From an uncultured Clostridia bacterium (lineage in GTDB: Bacteria; Bacillota; Clostridia; Oscillospirales; Oscillospiraceae), in assembly GCA_946011705.1 (NCBI GenBank), contig CAMGCA010000141.1:1-5652 (forward strand): a DNA stretch of 5,652 bases, given 5' to 3'. The notes under the pieces are model-generated. The model saw nothing but the letters and a program-made list of their open reading frames with translations, did no database searches and had not been told where the DNA came from. This document shows, piece by piece, positions 1 through 4,705 of this stretch. Position 1 is the first letter of the stretch, and each line of letters begins with the position of its first letter. Both the position numbers and the translations under genes were made by a program.

Positions 1-1
1 G

Positions 2-1204
2 GAGGAGCGGGCCCAGTGCTATGCTCAGGTGGAGGAGCTGAAGGAAGCCGGAAAGCTGTTCGCACCCGACACCTTCGAGCCTATGGCGGGGAAGCTCAAG
101 CAGAAGACCGCAGGCGTTGTCAAGGCCCTGTGCTTGCACATCGCCCACACCTGCAACCTGAACTGCGCCTACTGCTTCGCCAGTCAGGGCAAGTACCACG
201 GCGAGCGGGCCATCATGTCCTTCGAGGTGGGCAAGCGGGCGCTGGATTTCCTGATTGAGAACTCCGGCACCCGGCGAAATCTGGAGGTGGATTTCTTTGG
301 CGGGGAGCCGCTGATGAACTTCCAAGTGGTGAAGGATTTAGTCGCCTACGCCCGGAGCATTGAGAAGGAGAAGGGAAAAAACTTCCGCTTCACCCTGACC
401 ACCAACGGCGTGCTGGTGGACGATGACGTGATTGAATGGGCCAACCGGGAGTGCAGCAACGTGGTGCTGAGCCTGGACGGCCGGAAGGAAGTCCACGACC
501 GGTTTCGGGTGGACTACGCCGGGAATGGCAGCTGGGAAAAGATCGTGCCCAAGTTCCAGAGGTTCGTGGAGGCCCGGGGCGGCAAGGACTACTATATGCG
601 GGGCACCTTCACCCACCACAACCCCGACTTCCTCAAGGACATTCAGCAGATGCTTTCCCTGGGCTTCACCGAGCTGAGCATGGAGCCGGTGGTCTGCGCC
701 GCCGGTGACCCTTCCGCTCTGACCGAAGAAGACCTGCCCATTGTCATGGAGCAGTATGAAAAGCTGGCCGAACTGATGCTGGAGCGGGACAAGGAGGGCA
801 AGCCCTTCACCTTCTACCACTACATGATCGACCTTACCGGCGGCCCCTGCATTTACAAGCGGATTTCCGGCTGCGGCAGCGGCACCGAGTACATGGCGGT
901 GACCCCCTGGGGCGATCTTTACCCCTGCCACCAGTTCGTGGGCGAGGAGCGGTTCAAGCTGGGCAATATCTGGGACGGGGTGACCAACACCGAGGTGCAG
1001 GGGGAGTTTGCCGCCTGCAATGTCTATGCCCACCCCGAGTGCCGGGACTGCTGGGCGCGGCTCTACTGCTCCGGCGGCTGCGCGGCCAACGCCTACCACG
1101 CTACCGGCTCCGTCACCGGCGTTTATGAGCAGGGCTGCAAGCTGTTCCGCAAGCGCATGGAGTGCGCCATTATGGTTGCCATCCATCGGGCGCTGGGGGA
1201 GTAA
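2..1204 (+). CDS. scfB: SCIFF peptide maturase, radical SAM/SPASM (5'-partial)
   Basis: This enzyme family installs Cys-to-Thr thioether (sactionine/ranthipeptide-type) crosslinks in the small SCIFF peptide of Clostridia. The frame is open from base 2 and the visible N-terminus already matches the pre-core region, so the start codon lies before the window. About 400 codons are visible against roughly 450 usual for the family. The GTG at 29 is therefore probably not the start. Counting from base 29, the radical SAM cluster motif CNLNCAYC has Cys42, Cys46 and Cys49, followed by FFGGEP (89-94) and the TTNG motif (124-127). The C-terminal SPASM part has Cys282, Cys300 in the GDLYPC context, then a CX2CX5CX3C set (Cys338, 341, 347, 351) and Cys370, which would bind two further [4Fe-4S] clusters. 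The precursor gene scfA is normally just upstream and would be off the window. The next gene starts immediately after the TAA, suggesting one transcript. Other SPASM maturases are possible, but the whole sequence reads like the SCIFF type. Confidence 0.92.
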   Translation, partial: EERAQCYAQVEELKEAGKLFAPDTFEPMAGKLKQKTAGVVKALCLHIAHTCNLNCAYCFASQGKYHGERAIMSFEVGKRALDFLIENSGTRRNLEVDFFGGEPLMNFQVVKDLVAYARSIEKEKGKNFRFTLTTNGVLVDDDVIEWANRECSNVVLSLDGRKEVHDRFRVDYAGNGSWEKIVPKFQRFVEARGGKDYYMRGTFTHHNPDFLKDIQQMLSLGFTELSMEPVVCAAGDPSALTEEDLPIVMEQYEKLAELMLERDKEGKPFTFYHYMIDLTGGPCIYKRISGCGSGTEYMAVTPWGDLYPCHQFVGEERFKLGNIWDGVTNTEVQGEFAACNVYAHPECRDCWARLYCSGGCAANAYHATGSVTGVYEQGCKLFRKRMECAIMVAIHRALGE

Positions 1205-2521
1205 ATGGACACGCCCATCTGCGATTTAGTTCGGAAATATGCGGAAAGCGAAGCAATTCGCCTGCATATGCCGGGGCATAAGGGGAAGAACCAGCTTGGC
1301 GTAGAAAGCATGGATATTACGGAAATTGACGGGGCGGACAGCCAGTACGAGGCCGACGGCATCATCCGGCAAAGTGAGGAGAATGCAAGCGAACTGTTCG
1401 GCTGCCCCACGTTTTACTCCACGGAAGGGTCGTCCCAGTGCATCCGGGCCATGCTGTATCTGGCAATGCTCCACGCGAAGGAGCGGGGAAAACGGCCCCT
1501 GATTGCCGCCGGGCGCAATGCCCACAAGACCTTCCTCACCGGGGCCGCGCTGCTGGATCTGGACGTAAAGTGGCTGTACCCGAAAGGGGCTGGCTCCTAT
1601 CTGTCCTGCGACCTGACTGTGGAGGACGTGGAAGCGGTGCTGGAAGCGGAGAAACCCACAGCTGTGTATCTGACCAGCCCGGATTATCTGGGAAATGTGG
1701 CAGATATAGCCGGAATCGCCGAGGCTTGCCACAGCCACGGTGCACTGCTGCTGGTGGACAATGCCCACGGGGCGTACCTGAAATTTCTGCGGCCCTCCCG
1801 GCATCCCATGGACTTGGGAGCAGACCTGTGCTGTGACTCTGCCCACAAGACATTGCCGGTGCTCACCGGCGGCGCATATCTGCATGGTACGGAAAAATTT
1901 CGGGACTGGGCGAAAAATGCTCTGGCTCTGTTTGGCTCCACCAGCCCGTCCTACCTGATTTTGCAGTCGCTGGACGGGGCAAATCCTTACCTTGCGTCAT
2001 TGACGGACAGATTGAAGGAATTTGTCCCCTATGTAGAATCAGTCAAGGAAAAACTGTCGGCCCGGGGCTATGCTCTCCATGGTCAGGAGCCGCTGAAAAT
2101 CACTATTTCTGCCAAGTCCAATGGTTATACCGGGCAGGAACTGGCGGAAATTCTGTTAAACTGTCACATTGTCAGCGAATTTTCCGACCCGGATTTTCTG
2201 GTGCTGATGCTCACGCCGGAGAACAGCCCCCGGGAACTGGATGCGCTGGCGAAGGCCCTGCTGTCCGTCCCGGAAAAAGCGCCAATTCCGGGGCAGCCGC
2301 CCCGGTTTCAGCCGGGACAGCGAGTGTGCTCCCCCAGGGACGCCATGCTTTCCCCGATGGAAACACTTCCCGTGGCGGAAAGCGAAGGCCGCGTACTGGC
2401 GGCGGCCACGGTAGGCTGCCCCCCGGCGGTGCCCATCGTGGTCAGCGGGGAACGAATAGACGCCCACGCAATCGATTGCTTCCGCTATTACGGCATCACC
2501 CATTGCAGCGTTATGAAATAG
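1205..2521 (+). CDS. PLP-dependent Orn/Lys/Arg decarboxylase-family protein
   Basis: This is a 438-residue fold-type I PLP enzyme of the Orn/Lys/Arg decarboxylase major-domain family (SpeA/YaaO/Cad-like). Visible motifs are HMPGHKG (21-27), STEGSSQC (72-79), RNAHKT (104-109), TSPDYLGN (157-164), DNAHGAY (185-191) with the Asp expected to contact the PLP pyridine nitrogen, and SAHKTLP (212-218) with Lys215 as the probable PLP Schiff-base lysine. It lacks the N-terminal wing domain of the large inducible enterobacterial decarboxylases and is slightly shorter than the Bacillus short forms (about 480-490). The substrate cannot be read from sequence: arginine, lysine or ornithine decarboxylation is plausible, but many Clostridia members are unassigned. 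The ATG directly abuts the maturase TAA. Its Shine-Dalgarno-like GGGGGAG (1195-1201) lies inside the end of the maturase gene, so translational coupling is likely. A hairpin follows the TAG. Confidence 0.9.
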   Translation: MDTPICDLVRKYAESEAIRLHMPGHKGKNQLGVESMDITEIDGADSQYEADGIIRQSEENASELFGCPTFYSTEGSSQCIRAMLYLAMLHAKERGKRPLIAAGRNAHKTFLTGAALLDLDVKWLYPKGAGSYLSCDLTVEDVEAVLEAEKPTAVYLTSPDYLGNVADIAGIAEACHSHGALLLVDNAHGAYLKFLRPSRHPMDLGADLCCDSAHKTLPVLTGGAYLHGTEKFRDWAKNALALFGSTSPSYLILQSLDGANPYLASLTDRLKEFVPYVESVKEKLSARGYALHGQEPLKITISAKSNGYTGQELAEILLNCHIVSEFSDPDFLVLMLTPENSPRELDALAKALLSVPEKAPIPGQPPRFQPGQRVCSPRDAMLSPMETLPVAESEGRVLAAATVGCPPAVPIVVSGERIDAHAIDCFRYYGITHCSVMK

Positions 2522-2524
2522 CAT

Positions 2525-2549
2525 CAGCCCGGACGGACAGTCCGGGCTG
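2525..2549 (+). terminator. Hairpin after the decarboxylase gene, possible terminator
   Basis: There is a perfect 10-bp stem, CAGCCCGGAC (2525-2534) with GTCCGGGCTG (2540-2549), and a 5-base loop, starting four bases after the stop codon. Only two T residues follow, so it is a weak candidate for intrinsic termination. It may instead protect the 3' end or work with Rho. Confidence 0.55.
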
Positions 2550-2571
2550 TTCAGCGTGTCAAAAACGTGTG

Positions 2572-2690
2572 TGTCATGCCGAGGGAGCATAGCGACCGTG
2601 GGAATCCGTTCCCTCAGATAGGCCTGTTTTTCTGAGAACTGGACAAATTTGGAGAACGGATTGCCACGCCAGCGTGCGCACTGGCATGGG
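2572..2690. repeat. Degenerate copy of the intergenic palindromic repeat
   Basis: The left arm starts TGTCAT (2572) and runs to AATCCGTTC (2603-2611). The right arm begins GAACGGATT (2654-2662), an exact 9-bp inverted match to the left. The 17 bases at 2651-2667 are the exact reverse complement of 2841-2857 in the better-preserved copy. Bases 2657-2684 match 2896-2923 with only two differences. The outer left arm (2578-2600) differs clearly from the second copy, so this is a diverged or mosaic member, and its right boundary is uncertain. Confidence 0.6.
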
Positions 2691-2807
2691 ATTTGTCAAC
2701 AAAGCACAGATAGACGCTCTGGCAGATGCAAACAGCTTTTCCAAAGTCGTTGCCTATCATTCCCCGGAGATTCCATCCGAGGCAGTCTAGGCACACTGAG
2801 AAAAGTG

Positions 2808-2935
2808 TGTCATTGCGAACCAGTGACCGATGTCACTGGTGTGGCAATCCGTTCTCCTTCTTGACAGTTTCATCATTCCGCTGTGTAAAGAGATGCGGAT
2901 TGCCACACCAGCGTGCGCGCTGGTTCGCAATGACA
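2808..2935. repeat. 128-bp nested palindromic (MITE/REP-like) element
   Basis: The outer 16 bases TGTCATTGCGAACCAG (2808-2823) are the perfect reverse complement of 2920-2935. Inside these, TGGTGTGGCAATCCG (2837-2851) is the perfect reverse complement of 2896-2910. Each arm is also a hairpin of its own: CCAGTGAC-CGAT-GTCACTGG (2820-2839) on the left and CCAGCG-TGCG-CGCTGG (2908-2923) on the right. The two arm loops differ in sequence while keeping pairing, which looks like compensatory change. There is no coding capacity, so any movement would need an enzyme supplied elsewhere. The element ends eight bases beyond the stop of the Spo0A-like gene and its hairpins could stabilise or end that transcript. 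Confidence 0.85.
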
Positions 2936-2943
2936 TGGAGGCA

Positions 2944-3423
2944 TTATGCCGCCTGCCGGAGCTGCTCCCGTACGATGTTGGAAAGTCTCGCGATGAACTC
3001 CCCGTTGGTGGGCTTGCCCCGGTCGGGGCTGACGGTGTTGCCGAAGAAGCCGCACAGGATATCCATGTCGCCCCGGGTCCAGGTCACCTCGATGAGATGC
3101 CGGATACCCCGCTCCACCCGGGAGGCGGTGGTGTCGAACTTTGCGGCGATCTGGGGGTACAGCCCGAAGGTGATGTTGTTGATGTAGTACCGGTTCTCCA
3201 CCGCCATCAGCACCGCCTCCACCACATAGGGGTGGCCAACCAGATGGTCCGGGGTGCCCATTTCCAGCAGAATCCGGCGCACCAGATACTCCGGGTCCTG
3301 TCCCATGGGTTTTGAGTTCGTCATCAGCTGCCGCAGGGCCTGCTTTGCCTGCTCCTGTTCCGTGGGTGTCTGGGCGGTGCACAGCCGCATGAGGGCGTCA
3401 ACCTGCAATTCCAAATTACGCAT
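2944..3423 (-). CDS. Spo0A C-terminal (effector) domain protein without receiver
   Basis: This 159-residue protein carries the DNA-binding effector domain of the sporulation regulator Spo0A from about residue 45 to 155. Diagnostic stretches are TTASRVERGIRHLIEVTW (98-115), which covers the recognition helix, and GKPTNGEFIARLS (136-148); both closely follow the Spo0A pattern. Residues 1-44 are a short, charged and probably helical segment, and the phosphoacceptor receiver domain of true Spo0A is absent. Phosphorelay control by the usual route is therefore unlikely, and binding may be constitutive or set by expression level. It may bind 0A-box-like DNA (TGTCGAA), which is inferred from the family. 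The ATG is supported by an excellent AGGAGGA (3431-3437) seven bases upstream. A near-consensus promoter lies at 3615-3643, giving a leader of about 185 bases. It is divergent from the XRE/ImmA pair, and no other gene accompanies it on its strand. It should not be called spo0A itself. Confidence 0.92.
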   Translation of the reverse strand: MRNLELQVDALMRLCTAQTPTEQEQAKQALRQLMTNSKPMGQDPEYLVRRILLEMGTPDHLVGHPYVVEAVLMAVENRYYINNITFGLYPQIAAKFDTTASRVERGIRHLIEVTWTRGDMDILCGFFGNTVSPDRGKPTNGEFIARLSNIVREQLRQAA

Positions 3424-3527
3424 TTTCAGTTCCTCCTGTAAAAATGAATTGTACCCGTTTTGTTGGACTGTTTCTGTGGTAACATTTTGTAACAGACAGA
3501 AGCATCCGACAAAAGCTGACAGAATAG

Positions 3528-3556
3528 TTGACTTTAGTATGCAAATATGCTATTAT
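3528..3556 (+). promoter_or_regulatory. Promoter for the XRE-ImmA pair
   Basis: A -35 box TTGACT (3528-3533), a 17-base spacer and a -10 box TATTAT (3551-3556) preceded by the extended -10 TG (3548-3549) form a strong sigma-A-type promoter. Transcription would start near 3563 and leave a leader of about 140 bases before the GTG at 3704. A palindrome-like site (3530-3539) overlaps the -35 box and another half-site sits at the start point, as expected for autorepression. Confidence 0.8.
3530..3539. promoter_or_regulatory. Candidate operator O1
   Basis: GACT-TT-AGTA differs at one position from the palindrome TACT-WW-AGTA seen perfectly at O3 and O4. It overlaps the -35 box and the spacer of the plus-strand promoter, a position where a bound repressor would block polymerase. 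The proposed binder is the XRE protein encoded at 3704-4036 (inference). Confidence 0.55.
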
Positions 3557-3563
3557 TCAGGTG

Positions 3564-3573
3564 TACTAAACCG
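3564..3573. promoter_or_regulatory. Candidate operator half-site O2
   Basis: TACT-AA-ACCG keeps the left half-site and centre of the palindrome but not the right half. It lies at the predicted start point of the plus-strand promoter. Confidence 0.4.
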
Positions 3574-3591
3574 GAAACAGCAGGAAAAGAA

Positions 3592-3601
3592 TACTAAAGT
3601 A
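3592..3601. promoter_or_regulatory. Candidate operator O3
   Basis: This is a perfect palindrome TACT-AA-AGTA. It lies about 8-17 bases downstream of the predicted start of the minus-strand promoter and in the early leader of the plus-strand transcript, so binding could affect both directions. Confidence 0.6.
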
Positions 3602-3614
3602 ACTTTCTAAATGG

Positions 3615-3643
3615 ATCATATCACGACATAAGTAACCTGTCAA
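3615..3643 (-). promoter_or_regulatory. Strong minus-strand promoter toward the Spo0A-like gene
   Basis: Read on the minus strand, TTGACA (3643-3638), exactly 17 bases, then TATGAT (3620-3615), with an extended -10 TGA just before it. This is eleven of twelve consensus bases. The start would be near 3608, and the first gene met is the Spo0A-like gene at 3423. It faces the plus-strand promoter at 3528-3556, so the first about 45 bases of the two transcripts are complementary. Perfect operator-like palindromes lie just downstream (3592-3601) and just upstream (3656-3665). Confidence 0.8.
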
Positions 3644-3655
3644 CCCAAAATAGAC

Positions 3656-3665
3656 TACTTTAGTA
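3656..3665. promoter_or_regulatory. Candidate operator O4
   Basis: This is a perfect palindrome TACT-TT-AGTA, upstream of the -35 box of the minus-strand promoter and inside the leader of the XRE gene. The same ten bases appear in the opposite sense at O3. It could act as an upstream or looping site. Confidence 0.6.
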
Positions 3666-3703
3666 ATCTTCTGCGAATTGCACAAAGATTAGGGGGAGCT
3701 TTT

Positions 3704-4036
3704 GTGTTTTTTGATCGATTTCAGGCGCTGTGTGACAGAAAAGGCGTCAGCGTCTACCGGGCCTGCACGGACATCGGCCTGAACCGCAGCGCGGTGGCCA
3801 AATGGAAGGCCGGTGGGAAGCCCAACGGCAATACCGCCGGAAAATTGGCAGCCTACCTGGGCGTCACCACGGACTACCTGCTCACCGGGCAGGAGGAACC
3901 GAAGCCCAGAGTCACAGACGATGATATCAAATTCGCCCTCTTCGGCGGCGATGGGGAGATTACCGACGCCATGTACGAGGAAGTAAAACAGTTTGCCGCC
4001 TTTGTCCGTCAGCGGGAGGCGGAAAAGAAGGAGTAA
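3704..4036 (+). CDS. XRE-family HTH repressor (ImmR-like)
   Basis: This is a 110-residue cytoplasmic DNA-binding protein. Residues about 4-61 form a lambda-repressor/Cro-type helix-turn-helix, with the recognition region around GLNRSAVAKWKAGGKPN (25-41) and the typical ending LGVTTDYLLTG (52-62). A short acidic then helical tail (70-110) may serve dimerisation or protease recognition. The start is a GTG, chosen because AGGGGGAG (3691-3698) lies five bases upstream and the HTH begins directly after it. It sits two bases before an ImmA-type metallopeptidase gene. This is the arrangement of the ImmR/ImmA pairs of mobile elements, where the protease cleaves the repressor after a signal. TACT-WW-AGTA palindromes upstream are its likely operators. 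No phage or conjugative genes are visible nearby. Confidence 0.92.
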   Translation: MFFDRFQALCDRKGVSVYRACTDIGLNRSAVAKWKAGGKPNGNTAGKLAAYLGVTTDYLLTGQEEPKPRVTDDDIKFALFGGDGEITDAMYEEVKQFAAFVRQREAEKKE

Positions 4037-4038
4037 CC

Positions 4039-4467
4039 ATGGAAATCCCTGTTCTGTATGGCCTCGCGCAGCAACAGAATATTCCTGTCTACCGGTTTCC
4101 CCTGCCGAAAACCGGCTCTATGTCCCTGATGGATGAGCAGGGCCGCTGCTGCATCGGCATGGATGAGGGGGTGCGGGACGGCGGCGCGCAGGAGCGGGTG
4201 CATCTGAGCCACGAGCTGGGCCACTGCGTCACCGGCAGCTTCTACAACCGCTACGCCGCCGTGGACTGCCGCCAGCGCCACGAGAATCAGGCCAACCGCT
4301 GGGCGATTCAGACCCTGATCCCGGTGGATGATCTGGATGAGGCGGTGGCGGAGGGCTGCACGGAGGTCTGGGAGCTGGCGGAGCGGTTCGGGGTCACTGA
4401 GGACTTCATGCGCAAGGCTGTCTGTTTGTACGTCCACGGCAATCTGGCCACGGAGCTGTACTTTTAG
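4039..4467 (+). CDS. ImmA/IrrE-family metallo-endopeptidase
   Basis: This 142-residue protein has a gluzincin zinc site: HELGH (58-62) gives two His ligands and the catalytic Glu59. The downstream helix HENQANRWAI (81-90) contains Glu82 as the likely third ligand, matching the family pattern ExxANxxA. The C-terminal half (96-142) resembles the small helical tail that follows the peptidase core in these proteins. Its known relatives cut a partner XRE repressor (ImmA/ImmR in ICEBs1, IrrE/DdrO in Deinococcus), and the partner here would be the gene just upstream. AAGGAG (4028-4033), inside the end of the XRE gene, serves the ATG five bases on, so the two are probably co-translated. There is no signal peptide or membrane segment. 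No terminator is evident before the thiT promoter, which begins 20 bases after the stop, so read-through into thiT is possible. Confidence 0.94.
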   Translation: MEIPVLYGLAQQQNIPVYRFPLPKTGSMSLMDEQGRCCIGMDEGVRDGGAQERVHLSHELGHCVTGSFYNRYAAVDCRQRHENQANRWAIQTLIPVDDLDEAVAEGCTEVWELAERFGVTEDFMRKAVCLYVHGNLATELYF

Positions 4468-4486
4468 CATGGTGACAGAACTGCTC

Positions 4487-4515
4487 TTGACATTATTCGC
4501 CAGTTTCAGTATAAT
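4487..4515 (+). promoter_or_regulatory. Consensus promoter of the TPP riboswitch-thiT unit
   Basis: TTGACA (4487-4492), a 17-base spacer and TATAAT (4510-4515) match the sigma-A consensus at all twelve positions. The start is expected near 4522, about 20 bases before the TPP aptamer. Confidence 0.92.
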
Positions 4516-4540
4516 ATCGGCAACGCCAAGCAAATACGTC

Positions 4541-4627
4541 TTCGGGGGGCCGGATGTATCCGGCTGAGAGTGAGCCTGCTGGCTCTGACCCGTGAACCTG
4601 ATACGGCCAGTACCGTCGGAGGGAAAG
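4541..4627 (+). promoter_or_regulatory. TPP (THI-box) riboswitch aptamer
   Basis: This contains the conserved thi-box elements in order: GGGGGGCC (4544-4551), a stem GCCGGA-TGTA-TCCGGC (4549-4564), CTGAGA (4564-4569), an extra small stem GAGCC-TGCT-GGCTC (4572-4585), ACCCGTGAACCTGAT (4588-4602), the stem ACGG/CCGT (4603-4606 with 4613-4616) and the closing GGAGGGAAA (4618-4626). It binds thiamine pyrophosphate and, as it lies before thiT, should lower transporter expression when TPP is plentiful. Confidence 0.96.
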
Positions 4628-4646
4628 ATCAGAATACCGAAAAGGT

Positions 4647-4693
4647 ATCGCATTGCATCCTGAGACGGATTTGCAATGCGATTTTTCTTTTTT
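4647..4693 (+). terminator. Riboswitch expression platform: intrinsic terminator
   Basis: The stem ATCGCATTGCA (4647-4657) pairs without mismatch with TGCAATGCGAT (4672-4682). A further TCC/GGA pair and a TGAGAC loop lie inside. A T-rich run (4682-4693, broken by one C) follows. It ends right where the thiT ribosome binding site (GGAGG, 4694-4698) begins, so control is most likely premature termination with TPP bound. Possible antiterminator pairings are CCGTC (4613-4617) with GACGG (4664-4668), or GGATG (4552-4556) with CATCC (4656-4660). These are guesses. Confidence 0.88.
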
Positions 4694-4705
4694 GGAGGTA
4701 TTCTT

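Larger units (their letters stand above)
2522..2943. other. Gene-poor intergenic region with palindromic repeats
   Basis: About 420 bases separate the decarboxylase stop from the stop of the minus-strand Spo0A-like gene. I see no gene with a convincing ribosome binding site or family motif. The region holds the hairpin after the decarboxylase, a decayed repeat at about 2572-2690, a spacer of about 115 bases with a short open frame of unknown meaning (2686-2790), and a well-preserved palindromic repeat at 2808-2935. Confidence 0.7.

Noticed and set aside
338..1186. Long minus-strand open frame (282 codons) opposite the maturase gene
   Set aside because: It is antisense to a clearly recognised radical SAM gene, has low-complexity Val/Ala/Gly/His composition, and shows no family motif. 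It is a GC-rich shadow frame.
2806..2936. CRISPR array from the recurring repeat blocks
   Set aside because: The repeats are inverted, unevenly spaced and palindromic, with no regular spacers and no cas genes.
3448..3453. TACAAT as a -10 box for a nearer promoter of the Spo0A-like gene
   Set aside because: The positions 16-18 bases upstream hold no -35-like hexamer and there is no extended -10 TG. The promoter at 3615-3643 is much stronger.
3539..3610. 23-codon plus-strand frame between the two promoters
   Set aside because: Its ATG lies in the spacer of the plus promoter, upstream of the transcription start, so it would not be on that transcript, and it has no ribosome binding site.
3424..4467. 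Prophage or integrative element based on the XRE-ImmA pair
   Set aside because: No integrase, excisionase, relaxase, att-like repeats or structural genes are visible. thiT and Rrf2 follow directly, so only the regulatory pair can be claimed.
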